NCBI RefSeq assembly: GCF_900168195.1
Contig: NZ_FUYX01000002.1
Span: 193,501-257,500, forward strand
Reading direction: 5' to 3'
Source: Allobosea thiooxidans
Lineage (GTDB): Bacteria; Pseudomonadota; Alphaproteobacteria; Rhizobiales; Beijerinckiaceae
DNA length: 64,000 nt
Part shown: positions 27,363-35,925 of the stretch, piece by piece
Layout of the letters: every line of letters begins with the position of its first letter
Numbering within the stretch: the stretch's first letter is position 1
Translations under genes and position numbers: made by a program
Notes under the pieces: model-generated
What the model saw: the letters and a program-made list of their open reading frames with translations, nothing else
What the model was told of the DNA's origin: nothing
Database searches by the model: none

Positions 27363-29036
27363 ATGACCAATCCAACTGAGGGGGTGCGTCAGAAGCACCC
27401 CAGCCTGTTCGAGCCGGCGACGCTGCTGCTCATCGCCGTGCTCTGCGTCTTCGGCGCGATCATCGGCATGCAGCTTCTGGTGTCGCTCGGCATCACCGCC
27501 AACACCTCGCTGATCGGCGCGCTCGCCGCCATGGCGCTGGCGCGCGTGCCGCTCGCGGCCTTCATGCGCTACCGCTCGATCCATGTGCAGAACCTGGCCC
27601 AGAGCGCGATCTCCTCGGCCACCTTCGGCGCGGCGAACAGCCTGCTCCTGCCGGTCGGCATCCCCTGGCTGCTCGGCCGGCCGGACCTGGTGCTGCCGAT
27701 GCTGGTCGGAGCCTTCTTCGCGATGCTGCTCGACGCCTATCTGCTCTACCGGATGTTCGATTCCCGCGTCTTCCCGGCGACCGGCGCCTGGCCTCCTGGC
27801 GTCGCCGCCGCCGAGGCGATCAAGGCCGGCGACGAGGGCGGCCGCAAGGCGGTGCTGATGGGCATCGGCTTCGGCACCGGCGTCGTCGCTTCCTTCATCA
27901 AGATCCCGCTGGCCTGGATCGGCTTCGCCGGCTCGACCGCGGTCACCGGCATTCCGATGTCGGCCTTCGGCGTCGCCTTCATCGGCAATATCTGGGCGCT
28001 GACGATGTTCGGCGTCGGCCTGCTGCTGCGCGGCTATTCCGGCCAGATCTTCGGCGGCCCGCTGTTCGAGACCATCATCCCGAAGGGCGACCTGATGGCT
28101 GCCTATATCCCGCACGGCTTCATGATCGGCGCCGGCCTCGTCGCCCTGCTGCAGGTCGCCACCCTGCTGTTCCGGCGCAGCGACGCTGCCAAGGCGAACG
28201 AGGCCAGAGGCGGCGTCAGCGATGCCGAGGTGAAGCGCGCGCTCGGACTTGGCACCGTCGGCTATCTCGTGATCGCGGTGTTCATCGCGCTGGTCGGCGG
28301 GCTGATGAGCGACATGTCGATCGGCATGCTGATCCTCTTCGTGCTCTATGCCGCCTTCGCCGCCTATGTGCATGAGCTGATCGTCGGCCTCGCCGCGATG
28401 CATTCCGGCTGGTTCCCGGCCTTCGCCGTGGCGCTGATCACGCTGATCATCGGCATGCTGATCGGCTTCCCGATGCCGGCTCTGGCGCTGCTCGTCGGCT
28501 TCTCCGCCGCGACCGGCCCGGCCTTCGCCGATATGGGCTATGACCTGAAGGCCGGCTACCTGCTGCGCGGCAATGGCGCCGACCCGGTCTTCGAGCGCGA
28601 TGGCCGCCGCCAGCAGCTCTTCGCCGCGATGTTCGCCTTCGTCATCGCCGGCGCGGTGGTGCTGTTCTCCTACCAGTCCTTCTTCGACCAGAACCTCGTC
28701 GCCCCGGTGAACAAGGTCTATGCCGCGACGATCAAGGCGGGTGTGGCGCCCGGCGTCGCCTGGCAGCTCTTCCTCTGGGCTATCCCCGGCGCGATCCTGC
28801 AGTTCGTCGGCGGGCCGAAGCGGCAGATCGGCGTGCTCTTCGCCACCGGCCTGCTGATCGCGTTCCCGATGGCGGGCTGGGCGGTGCTGGCCGGCATCCT
28901 CTGCCGGATCATCTGGGAGAAGCTGCGCGGCGCCGATGGCGACGGCGACATGGAGGTCTTCGCTGCGGGCGTCATCGCCGGCGACGCGATCTTCTCCTTC
29001 TTCGACTCCGTCTCGAAGAACTTCTGGAAGCGCTGA
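27363..29036 (+). CDS. OPT-family oligopeptide transporter
   Basis: A 557-residue inner-membrane protein with about 14 hydrophobic segments and short polar loops. The first membrane segment follows HPSLFEPATLLLIAVLCVFGA. Motifs seen in bacterial OPT proteins include VFPATGAWPPGVAAAEAI, FGGPLFE and the paired GFPMPALALLVGFSAATGP. The OPT family carries oligopeptides or metal-chelate peptides by proton symport. Its place between the hydantoinase gene and aroM suggests it brings in the hydantoinase substrate. Copies of the REP-like repeat lie on both sides. Confidence 0.82.
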   Translation: MTNPTEGVRQKHPSLFEPATLLLIAVLCVFGAIIGMQLLVSLGITANTSLIGALAAMALARVPLAAFMRYRSIHVQNLAQSAISSATFGAANSLLLPVGIPWLLGRPDLVLPMLVGAFFAMLLDAYLLYRMFDSRVFPATGAWPPGVAAAEAIKAGDEGGRKAVLMGIGFGTGVVASFIKIPLAWIGFAGSTAVTGIPMSAFGVAFIGNIWALTMFGVGLLLRGYSGQIFGGPLFETIIPKGDLMAAYIPHGFMIGAGLVALLQVATLLFRRSDAAKANEARGGVSDAEVKRALGLGTVGYLVIAVFIALVGGLMSDMSIGMLILFVLYAAFAAYVHELIVGLAAMHSGWFPAFAVALITLIIGMLIGFPMPALALLVGFSAATGPAFADMGYDLKAGYLLRGNGADPVFERDGRRQQLFAAMFAFVIAGAVVLFSYQSFFDQNLVAPVNKVYAATIKAGVAPGVAWQLFLWAIPGAILQFVGGPKRQIGVLFATGLLIAFPMAGWAVLAGILCRIIWEKLRGADGDGDMEVFAAGVIAGDAIFSFFDSVSKNFWKR

Positions 29037-29072
29037 GTCATCAGGGCTCGGACGGGAGACCTTCCGGGCCTT

Positions 29073-29130
29073 ATCCAGGGGACGTAGAGCTCTGCCGCCC
29101 CTGGATTGCTTCGCTAAGCTCGCAATGACG
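29073..29130. repeat. REP-like element, 'cattgcgag/caatccagg' family, copy 3 (left arm lost)
   Basis: Contains the inner hairpin ATCCAGGGG/CCCCTGGAT and the right outer arm CTCGCAATGACG, but no matching left outer arm. It lies between the OPT and AroM genes. Confidence 0.65.
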
Positions 29131-29171
29131 GCGTGCTGAACTCGCGGGCAGCCGGAACAAGGGATGGGACG

Positions 29172-29843
29172 ATGAGCAAACTCGGAACCCTCACCATCGG
29201 CCAGGCGCCGCGCGCCGACATCACGCCGATCCTCGACGCGGTGCTCGATGCCGGGCTGCCGCGGCGCCATGCCGGGGTGCTGGACGGCCTGAGCCGCGAC
29301 GAGATCGCGCGCGATTTCGCGGCCGAGCCGGGGCAGCCGGTGCTGATCACCAAGCTGCTCGATGGCAGCGCGGTCGTCATCGACCGGGCCCGTACCGAGA
29401 AGGCGGCGCAGCGCAAGCTCGCCATGCTGGAGGCCGAGGGCTGCGGCACCATCCTGATGCTCTGCACCGGGCATTTCGAGAGCCTGAGAACGGACAAGGC
29501 GCGGCTGGTCGAGCCGGACCGCATCCTGCCGCCGGCCGTGGCCGCGCTGATTCAGGGGGCGCAACTCGGCATCGTCGTGCCTCTGGCGGAGCAGATCTCT
29601 TCAGAGGCCGGCAAATGGGGGCCGCTCCGCCGCCCGCCGATCTACGCTGCGGCCTCGCCCTATGGCGGCGAGGGCGCGTCGGTCGCCGAGGCGGCGCGCG
29701 AGCTGGCGGGGCGTGGCGCCGAGATCCTGCTGATGGACTGCATGGGCTTCGTCGAATGGCATCGCCGCGAGGCGGCTGCGGCCGGCCTGCCGGTCATCCT
29801 CTCCAACAGCCTGATCGCCAAGCTGGTCTCCGAGATCGTCTGA
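29172..29843 (+). CDS. AroM family protein with racemase-like cysteine pair
   Basis: A 223-residue cytoplasmic protein. GTLTIGQAPRADI at the N-terminus is the AroM hallmark. Two cysteines stand in similar settings, LMLCTGHF (Cys98) and LMDCMGFV (Cys190), one in each half, resembling the two-cysteine active site of Asp/Glu/hydantoin racemases. AroM proteins have no established reaction. Next to a hydantoinase gene, a racemase-like role is a reasonable but unproven guess. I start at the ATG at 29172. It ends the IclR-HyuAB-OPT-AroM unit, and a strong terminator follows. Confidence 0.82.
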   Translation: MSKLGTLTIGQAPRADITPILDAVLDAGLPRRHAGVLDGLSRDEIARDFAAEPGQPVLITKLLDGSAVVIDRARTEKAAQRKLAMLEAEGCGTILMLCTGHFESLRTDKARLVEPDRILPPAVAALIQGAQLGIVVPLAEQISSEAGKWGPLRRPPIYAAASPYGGEGASVAEAARELAGRGAEILLMDCMGFVEWHRREAAAAGLPVILSNSLIAKLVSEIV

Positions 29844-29870
29844 CGGCGACGTCGCCATGGCGGAAGCGCG

Positions 29871-29901
29871 AAAGGCCGCCCGGCAGGCGGCCTTTTTGTT
29901 T
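29871..29901 (+). terminator. rho-independent terminator after aroM
   Basis: AAAGGCCGCC (29871-29880), loop CGGCA, then GGCGGCCTTT (29886-29895) followed by TTGTTT. A strong stem plus T-run on the + strand closes the hydantoinase operon. Confidence 0.85.
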
Positions 29902-29916
29902 GCGTTGGACGGGGCC

Positions 29917-30822
29917 TCACTTCGCCGCGAAGACGCCGAGGCTGCTCGCGGTGATGTCGAAGGAGAGCGTCGCGACGAAGGCCGCGCCGCACCATTTCGA
30001 GCGGCCCGTGCCGGTGGTGATGCCGCGCGGGTCGGCCGTCAGCACGAAGCAGTCGTTCTTCGACAGGTCGGTGTCGTGGTAGCGCAGGTCCGCGGTGACG
30101 TTCTTCCAGGTGTAGGAGAGGCCGGCGTTCCAGTAGGTGTAATCGGGCAGGTTGGTCGCCGGCACGGTCGACCAGATGGCGAGGTTGGTGGTGCCGAGCC
30201 AGTAATGGCCGAGCTCGCCCGAGACGGCGAGGCCCTCGAGGAAGGGCAGGGCATATTTGGCGGTCAGCGAGGCGTAGGTGCCGCTTGCCCCGGTGCCGAG
30301 CCAGTCCCAGGCATAATAGATGTTGGCGCCGAGCGTCAGGCTCTCCGCGAAGGTGTAGGAGACCTTGCCGTAGACCTCGGTGAAGTCGGTGTTCTTTGGC
30401 GTCCAGAACACGCCGGCGCCGTCGATCAGCTGCTTCTCGCCGGGGTAGTAGTACTGCCAGACGCCGAAATCGAAGGCGAGGTCGCCGAATTTCGGCCGGA
30501 TGCCGCCATAGAAGTCGATCTCGGCGTCGGGCCGCGTCGCGAGATCGACGTTTGAGCCGTAGACGCCGAGATAGAACAGGTTGTTGTAGATCTGCAGCTC
30601 GGCGCCGCCCTGGATGGCCGGCTTGCGATCCGTCTGCGAAATGCCGCGGAAATTGTAGTCGGTCATGCCCTTCACGCTGAAGGCGATGTCGAACCAGGTG
30701 ACCGCCGGGGCGACCGGGGCGGGCGGCGGCCCCTTCTTGCTCGGCAGGTCGGAGGCCTCGGCCGCGCCAATCGCGGCCGCCAGACTCAAGCCCAGAATCA
30801 AGGAACGAAAGAGATCGGACAT
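29917..30822 (-). CDS. TorF-type putative outer-membrane porin
   Basis: A 301-residue beta-barrel protein. I start at the ATG at 30822; the leader MSDLFRSLILGLSLAAAIGA ends at AEASD, a clean Sec signal. The mature N-terminus has a short Pro/Lys-rich linker, then SVKGMTDYNFRGISQTD, the hallmark of this porin family. Alternating aromatic beta-strands follow and the chain ends in SLGVFAAK. Members are outer-membrane channels of unknown substrate. The gene is single, bounded by terminators on both sides. Confidence 0.83.
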   Translation of the reverse strand: MSDLFRSLILGLSLAAAIGAAEASDLPSKKGPPPAPVAPAVTWFDIAFSVKGMTDYNFRGISQTDRKPAIQGGAELQIYNNLFYLGVYGSNVDLATRPDAEIDFYGGIRPKFGDLAFDFGVWQYYYPGEKQLIDGAGVFWTPKNTDFTEVYGKVSYTFAESLTLGANIYYAWDWLGTGASGTYASLTAKYALPFLEGLAVSGELGHYWLGTTNLAIWSTVPATNLPDYTYWNAGLSYTWKNVTADLRYHDTDLSKNDCFVLTADPRGITTGTGRSKWCGAAFVATLSFDITASSLGVFAAK

Positions 30823-30922
30823 CTGCAGGAACCCCTCGCCGCGCATTGGTCGCGCTGTGGTTCCATCAAGCGGGCGCTGCCGGTTTGCCGGCAAGGCGAG
30901 GCTTTGGGCGGTTCGCCCATGC

Positions 30923-30953
30923 AAAAAGCAAAGGCCCCCGTAACGGGGGCCTT
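30923..30953 (-). terminator. rho-independent terminator after the L,D-transpeptidase gene
   Basis: On the minus strand, AAGGCCCCCG/CGGGGGCCTT (30931-30953, loop of three) is followed by TGCTTTTTGC (T-run at 30923-30927). It would end transcription of the gene whose stop is at 31034 and isolate the porin gene. Confidence 0.75.
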
Positions 30954-30982
30954 CGCGCCTGCAAAACAGGCAATCCGAATTA

Positions 30983-31020
30983 TCGGGCATACTGTGATAT
31001 TAATATCACGGTGTGCCCGA
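30983..31020. repeat. 38-nt near-perfect palindrome with perfect 16-bp core
   Basis: The core GTGATATTAATATCAC is a perfect palindrome. The arms extend outward to TCGGGCA and TGCCCGA with only two non-Watson-Crick positions on each side. In + strand RNA these mismatches are U-G wobbles; in minus-strand RNA they are A-C. It lies 14 bases after the L,D-transpeptidase stop and 160 bases before the porin start. Confidence 0.65.
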
Positions 31021-31033
31021 GTTGCGGAAGGTC

Positions 31034-32458
31034 TCAGCGGGTCGTCGCCTGGCTCGCATAGGCGGCCGTGGACTGGTCGAGATTCGAGGTCCGTAGGCCG
31101 TTGGCGCGCCGCGGCGGCAGCGGTGCCCGGGTGCTGGTCGGGCTCGCAGGCACGACCGACGCCACCGGGGCGGCCGCGGTGGCCACGCCCTGATCGGCGG
31201 TGGCGCTAGAGCCGCTGCTGCCGAAGACCGGCATGAAGCTGAGCGCACGCTGCAGGAAGGGCTTCTCCTCGGGCGCGGCGACCGGGGTCGAGCCGGCGCT
31301 GGCCAGGACCGGCGCCTGCTGGGCGTTGCCGGGTAGGACCTTGGCGACCTGGGTCGCCGCCGGGCCCGCCGGGGCGGGCTTGGCGTCGCTCTTGGCGGGT
31401 TCGACCTTGGCGGGCTCCTCCGCCGGGGCGGCGGCGACCGCGGCGAGGACCGCGTCGCTGTCGGAGGAGGCAGCACGGATCGTCGCCTTCGTCCGGCCCT
31501 TGTCGTCGAGGACGACGACGCGCGGGCCGGAGGCGAGCGCCTCCTGGCGGCTGATGCCGACATCCCGAGAGCCCCAGGAAGCCGAGCGGTTGAGCGCATC
31601 GGCGCCGCTGGAGGCCAGGGTGGTCTTGAACGAGGCGTGCTGGTCGCCGTCGTCATAGATCAGCTTGATCGCGGGCGTACCCTTGGCGACGAGCGCGGCG
31701 ACCTGGACCTCGTCCTCGCGGCGCTTCTCGGCGACGGCGGAGGGCGCCGAGCCGCCGTTGAAGACGTAGCGGCCGCCGGCCACGGAGACGGCGGGCTCGT
31801 CCTTGGTCACCTCGAAATAATCCGAGCCTTCCTTCAGGTTCTTCCAGAAGGCGATGTTCGGGTCGAGCCGGTGCTTGGCCAGGTTCTGCGCCGTCATCCG
31901 GAAGGGGTAGGCCTGCATCTGCACGGCGCGCTGGCCGGCGTTCTGGGCCTCGCGGACCAGCGCGTAGATCTCGCCGATCTGGTCGTCCGTCATCGAATAG
32001 CAGCCGGCCGAGGAGCAGGCGCCGTGCACCATCAGATGTGCGCCCGTGCGGCCATAGGAGCGGTCATAGGCGTTGGGATAGCCCATGTTGAAGGACACGT
32101 AATAGGACGAGTTCGGGTTCATCTGCTGGGGGCCGATGGCGTAGAAGCCTTCCGGCGCCATGCGGTCGCCCTCGCGGATCTTCGGGCCGAGCTGGCCGGA
32201 CCAGCGGCACATTGGGAAGGTCTTCAGCAGGGCGTATTGCCCGTCCGCCTTGCGCTTCCAGACCTCGAGCTCCGACTCCTTCTTGTAGGAGCGGATCAGG
32301 ATCGGCTGATCCTTGTTCATGCCCTTTTCGGACATCAGCGCATAGGTCGCGCTCGGAATCGGAATGTTGTGGCGGGCGGAGCCGCGGTAACGGTCCTCCT
32401 CGCAAGCCGCCACAGTCAATGCAACAAAAGCCACGAGTGCGAGTTGCTTGAGTGCCAC
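31034..32458 (-). CDS. L,D-transpeptidase family lipoprotein (YafK-like)
   Basis: A 474-residue envelope protein. I start at the GTG at 32458 because it gives a proper lipoprotein leader (MALKQLALVAFVALTVAAC, lipidated Cys19); the longer frame buries it. The YkuD-type catalytic motif is HLMVHGACSSAGC (His145, Cys153), preceded by PEGFYAIGP and MGYPNAYDR. After about residue 260 the chain becomes low-complexity, Ala/Pro/Lys-rich and probably unstructured. It should form or edit peptidoglycan cross-links, or link lipoprotein to the wall, at the periplasmic face. Confidence 0.85.
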   Translation of the reverse strand: MALKQLALVAFVALTVAACEEDRYRGSARHNIPIPSATYALMSEKGMNKDQPILIRSYKKESELEVWKRKADGQYALLKTFPMCRWSGQLGPKIREGDRMAPEGFYAIGPQQMNPNSSYYVSFNMGYPNAYDRSYGRTGAHLMVHGACSSAGCYSMTDDQIGEIYALVREAQNAGQRAVQMQAYPFRMTAQNLAKHRLDPNIAFWKNLKEGSDYFEVTKDEPAVSVAGGRYVFNGGSAPSAVAEKRREDEVQVAALVAKGTPAIKLIYDDGDQHASFKTTLASSGADALNRSASWGSRDVGISRQEALASGPRVVVLDDKGRTKATIRAASSDSDAVLAAVAAAPAEEPAKVEPAKSDAKPAPAGPAATQVAKVLPGNAQQAPVLASAGSTPVAAPEEKPFLQRALSFMPVFGSSGSSATADQGVATAAAPVASVVPASPTSTRAPLPPRRANGLRTSNLDQSTAAYASQATTR

Positions 32459-32656
32459 GTCGTCAATCCCATCGAACGGCAGGCCGGGGCGCGACCTGTG
32501 ACTTCGCAAGACGGCCAAATTGTGCCCGTCGACTCGTTTTAGAAGCGTTAGCCTTGAGGGTTCCTTACCATAGCGGTCCCGAGTCTGGCCACATGGTCAA
32601 CGCCGGGTAAAGGAACCCCGCTTTCGCGGATGCGAAATATCGCGCTTCCGGATTGC

Positions 32657-33610
32657 TCAGAGATTGCGGCCGATCGCGAGGAACTTTTCCGCGCGTTTTT
32701 CCACAATATCGGCGCCGCTGAGGCCGGCCTGATCGGCAAGGGCAGCGGCGATGGCATCGCCCGCGCGGCCGATTGCCGCGTGCGCATCGCGATGGGCGCC
32801 ACCCGTGGGCTCCTGCACGATCCGGTCGATGATCCCGAACTTCAGCAGATCCTGCGCGGTGATCTTCATGCCCGTGGCGGCGTCCTGGGCGCGGGCGGTG
32901 TCGCGCCACAGGATCGAGGCCGCACCTTCCGGCGAGATCACCGAATAGATCGCATGCTCCATCATCAGCACGCGGCTGGCGGCGGCGATCGCGATCGCCC
33001 CGCCGGAGCCGCCCTCGCCGATGACGAGCGCGACGCTCGGGCTGCGCAGGCCGAGCCAGGTCTCGGTCGAGCGGGCGATCGCCTCGGCCTGGCCGCGCTC
33101 CTCGGCGTCGATGCCGGGATAGGCGCCGGCCGTGTCGACGAAGCTCAGCACCGGCAGGCCGAAACGGTCGGCCATCTCGACCAGGCGCACCGCCTTGCGG
33201 TAGCCCTCGGGCCTCGGCATGCCGAAATTGTGCCGGATGCGGGTCTCGGTCGAGTCGCCCTTCTCCTGGCCGATGACGCAGACCGGCTCGCCGCGGAAGC
33301 GGCCGAAGCCGCCGACGATGGCCTCGTCCTCGCCGAAGGCGCGGTCGCCCGCCAGCGGCGTGAACTCCTCGATCAGGTCGGCGCAGTAATCCTTGAAGTG
33401 CGGGCGCTGCGGATGGCGCGCCACCAGCGTCTTCTGCCAGGGCGTCAGCGCCGCATAGAGATCCTTCAGCGCCTGGTTCGCCTTGGCGTCGAGCTTGCCG
33501 ATCTCCTCCGACAGGGAGATGCCGTCGCCACGGGCCTCGAGGGCCCGCAACTCGTCCGCCTTCGCCTCCAGCTCGGCGACCGGTTTCTCGAAATCCAGAT
33601 AGCTACGCAT
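32657..33610 (-). CDS. accA: acetyl-CoA carboxylase carboxyltransferase subunit alpha
   Basis: A 317-residue subunit of the enzyme that makes malonyl-CoA for fatty-acid synthesis. MRSYLDFEKPVAELEAKADEL at the N-terminus is family-typical, so I start at 33610. The carboxyltransferase core shows RNFGMPRPEGYRKA-like sequence (HNFGMPRPEGYRKA), FVDTAGAYPGIDAEERGQ and GEGGSGGAIAI, and the C-terminus has TAQDLLKFGIIDRIV. It is a single gene apparently with its own promoter. A small GC hairpin (CCGCTTTCGCGG, 32616-32627) with a short T-run may end the transcript. Confidence 0.97.
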   Translation of the reverse strand: MRSYLDFEKPVAELEAKADELRALEARGDGISLSEEIGKLDAKANQALKDLYAALTPWQKTLVARHPQRPHFKDYCADLIEEFTPLAGDRAFGEDEAIVGGFGRFRGEPVCVIGQEKGDSTETRIRHNFGMPRPEGYRKAVRLVEMADRFGLPVLSFVDTAGAYPGIDAEERGQAEAIARSTETWLGLRSPSVALVIGEGGSGGAIAIAAASRVLMMEHAIYSVISPEGAASILWRDTARAQDAATGMKITAQDLLKFGIIDRIVQEPTGGAHRDAHAAIGRAGDAIAAALADQAGLSGADIVEKRAEKFLAIGRNL

Positions 33611-33727
33611 CGTGATCCAGTTCAGAATCCGCCCGAAAATCGAGCGGAACAGCGGTTTAGGGCACAACCGGCGTGAAAGGCGGCGGACCTTGGCCGCGCC
33701 CCGGCGAAATTGTCAACCCGTGCAAGC

Positions 33728-34537
33728 TCATTGGTCCGCTGCGCGTTCCCGTCGCGCGCTTGGGCTCAGCCGCAGGGAAAGCCCGCTTTCGGGCGGGTTC
33801 GATGTGCGCGGCGTCGGCGCCGGCTGCGGCAGCAGGACCGGGCGCAGCGCGAAGCTGCGTCGCGTCGCGCGCAGGGGCGCGCGACGGTAGAACTGCTTGG
33901 TGGCGTCGATCACATGCACGCCGGCGAAGGGCAGGGACAGGCCGGAGCCGATCTGCTCCCAGATCGCGGCCGAGCGCATCAGCAGCCGCCGCTGCAGCGG
34001 CGGGACATAGAGCGCTTCAACCCAGTGTTCGGGTGAGAATTCGGCGGCGCGCATCAGCGCCGAGAGCTGGCTGCGGCTGAAGGGGCGGCCCTGGCCGAAG
34101 GGCGTGCCGTCCATCCGGGCCCAGAGCCCGCGCCGGTTCGGCACGACGAGGATCATGCGCCCGCCCGGGTTGAGAACGCGCGAGACCTCGTCGAGCAGGT
34201 CGTCGGGGCTTTCGGTCTCCTCGAGCGCGTGGACGAGGACGACCCGGTCGATCGAGGCGGTCGGCAGCGGCAGCAGCGTCGGCTCGACCAGGGCCGAGGC
34301 GGAGAGGCCGGGCGTGGGCCAGTTCACCACGCCCTGCGCCGCCGGCATGAAGGCGATGGTGCGCTCGGCCTCGATGCCGAGCACGGAGAGATAGGGCGTG
34401 GAGAAGCCGAGGCCGAGCAGGCGCTGGCGGGCGCAGTCGGGCCAGAAGCGCAGCATCGTCCGGCCGATGAAACGCCGGGCCACATGGCCGAGCGGGCTGG
34501 CATAGAAGGCGCGCAGATCGACGACGTCGAGAGGCAT
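33728..34537 (-). CDS. class I SAM-dependent methyltransferase
   Basis: A 269-residue protein. The SAM fold shows LLGLGFSTPYLSVLG (motif I), LPLPTASIDRVVLVHALEE and EVSRVLNPGGRMILVVPNRRGLWAR (motif post-I to III), as in Methyltransf_11 proteins. The last 70 residues are basic and proline-rich. I start at MPLDVVDLRAFY (34537); an upstream in-frame ATG at 34549 is possible. The substrate is unknown. It is divergent from gloB, a neighbourhood common in alphaproteobacteria. Confidence 0.8.
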   Translation of the reverse strand: MPLDVVDLRAFYASPLGHVARRFIGRTMLRFWPDCARQRLLGLGFSTPYLSVLGIEAERTIAFMPAAQGVVNWPTPGLSASALVEPTLLPLPTASIDRVVLVHALEETESPDDLLDEVSRVLNPGGRMILVVPNRRGLWARMDGTPFGQGRPFSRSQLSALMRAAEFSPEHWVEALYVPPLQRRLLMRSAAIWEQIGSGLSLPFAGVHVIDATKQFYRRAPLRATRRSFALRPVLLPQPAPTPRTSNPPESGLSLRLSPSARRERAADQ

Positions 34538-34695
34538 GGCGCCTGACATGGAATGCGCGCGTGCCGAACGCAAGGGCGGCCGGCAGCCGCGGCGGGTGCC
34601 GGCTGCGTCGCTACGGGTTGATCGGGCGCCGGGCTTGGCTCATTCAGGAAGGGATGATCCGCCGGCCCGCTGCGCCGGCTCTGCCGGAGGAAGCC

Positions 34696-35460
34696 ATGCC
34701 GCTCGACCTTCACGTCTTCCGCACGCTCAGCGACAATGCGGGCGCACTGCTCCACGACCCCTCCACCGGGGCCTGTGCCGCCATAGACGTGCCCGATGCC
34801 GGGGAGATGCTGGCCGCCGCCCGCGCGAAGGGCTGGGCGATCAGCGACATCTTCATCACCCATGCCCATCACGACCATATCCAGGGCGTGGCGGAGATGA
34901 AGCAGGCGACCGGCGCCACCGTCATCGGGCCCGCCGATGCCCGCGCCGGCGCGCCGCTCGACAGGGTGGTGGGCGAGGGCGATGCGGCCTCGCTCGGCGG
35001 CGAGCGCTTCGAGATCTGGCACACGCCCGGCCATTCCGACGGCCATCTCAGCTATGTCGGACGCGGGGCGAAGCTCGCATTGGTCGGCGACGTGGTCTTC
35101 GTCATGGGCTGCGGGCGCGTCCAGCCGGGGCAGATGGAGCGGATGTGGACCTCGCTGTCGCGGCTGATGGCGTTGCCCGGCGACACCCGCCTGCTCGGCG
35201 GCCATGACTACACCCTCGCCAATGCCCGCTTCGCGCGCTCCGTCGACCCGGCGAACGAGGCTCTGAAGGCGCGCTTCGCCGAGGCCGAGAAGGCCAAGGC
35301 GGAGGGGCGCTTCTGGGCCCTGACCACGGTGGCGGAGGAGCAGGCGACCAACCCGTTCTTCCGGGCGGGCGAAACCGCGCTCGCGGCCGCCGTCGGGCAG
35401 GCGGGCGCCTCGGCGGACAAGGTCTTCGCGGCGCTGCGCGAAGCCAAGAACCGGTTCTGA
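34696..35460 (+). CDS. gloB: hydroxyacylglutathione hydrolase (glyoxalase II)
   Basis: A 254-residue metallo-beta-lactamase-fold thioesterase that releases D-lactate and glutathione from S-lactoylglutathione. The metal motif is THAHHDH (His56, His58, Asp60, His61), with further ligands in HTPGHSDGH, GDVVF and GGHDYT. The C-terminal glyoxalase II domain is present (NPFFR close to the end). I start at the ATG at 34696 with GGAGG seven bases upstream. The stop is two bases before the cupin gene, so gloB, cupin and GNAT genes form one operon. Confidence 0.93.
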   Translation: MPLDLHVFRTLSDNAGALLHDPSTGACAAIDVPDAGEMLAAARAKGWAISDIFITHAHHDHIQGVAEMKQATGATVIGPADARAGAPLDRVVGEGDAASLGGERFEIWHTPGHSDGHLSYVGRGAKLALVGDVVFVMGCGRVQPGQMERMWTSLSRLMALPGDTRLLGGHDYTLANARFARSVDPANEALKARFAEAEKAKAEGRFWALTTVAEEQATNPFFRAGETALAAAVGQAGASADKVFAALREAKNRF

Positions 35461-35462
35461 GC

Positions 35463-35924
35463 ATGACGATGCAGCTCGACGGGCTGACGGCGGCTGAGGT
35501 GATCCGGCTGCTCGAACTCAAGCCCCACCCCGAGGGCGGCCATTACCGCGAGACCTTCCGCGATCCGGCGGGGCCGGAAGGGCGGGGCTTCTCGACCGCG
35601 ATCTACTACCTGCTCGACACCGGCGAGACCTCGGAATGGCACCGCGTCGATGCCGCCGAGATCTGGCATCATTATGCCGGGGCGCCGCTGGTGATCACCG
35701 TCTCGCCGAACGGCCACGACGCCTCGGCCCATCACCTCGGCACCGATCTTGCTGTCGGCCAGCGACCGCAATTCGTGGTGCCCACCGGCTGGTGGCAGAG
35801 CGCGACCTCGCTCGGCGCCTGGACGCTGGTGGGCTGCACGGTGGCGCCGGGCTTCGCATTTTCGGGTTTCGAGATGGCGCCGCCGGGCTGGCGGCCGACG
35901 CCGCGCAAGCCGATCGGGAGTTGA
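35463..35924 (+). CDS. DUF985 cupin-domain protein
   Basis: A 153-residue (or 151 from the second ATG) cupin. Family blocks are LELKPHPEGGHYRETFR, STAIYYLL, EWHRVDAAEIWHHYAG and VVPTGWWQSA. The His residues of HPEGGHY and EIWHHY are the likely metal-site candidates. The function of DUF985 proteins is not established. It is translationally close-coupled to gloB upstream and a GNAT gene downstream, with one base between its stop and the next ATG. Confidence 0.88.
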   Translation: MTMQLDGLTAAEVIRLLELKPHPEGGHYRETFRDPAGPEGRGFSTAIYYLLDTGETSEWHRVDAAEIWHHYAGAPLVITVSPNGHDASAHHLGTDLAVGQRPQFVVPTGWWQSATSLGAWTLVGCTVAPGFAFSGFEMAPPGWRPTPRKPIGS

Positions 35925-35925
35925 G

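Noticed and set aside
23018..27370. A 1450-residue open frame antisense to the hydantoinase gene
   Set aside because: It mirrors the codon positions of HyuAB, has Arg/Ala/Gly/Asp-rich composition with no recognisable domain, and runs through both gene ends. High GC content makes such antisense frames common.
30992..31009. Possible CRP or FNR site within the 38-nt palindrome
   Set aside because: The spacing between TGTGA and TCAC is eight bases rather than CRP's six, and the half-sites do not match FNR's TTGAT-N4-ATCAA.
31034..32458. L,D-transpeptidase as a secreted toxin because of its long C-terminal tail
   Set aside because: The tail is low-complexity Ala/Pro/Lys sequence common in alphaproteobacterial envelope lipoproteins; no secretion marker or immunity gene is adjacent.
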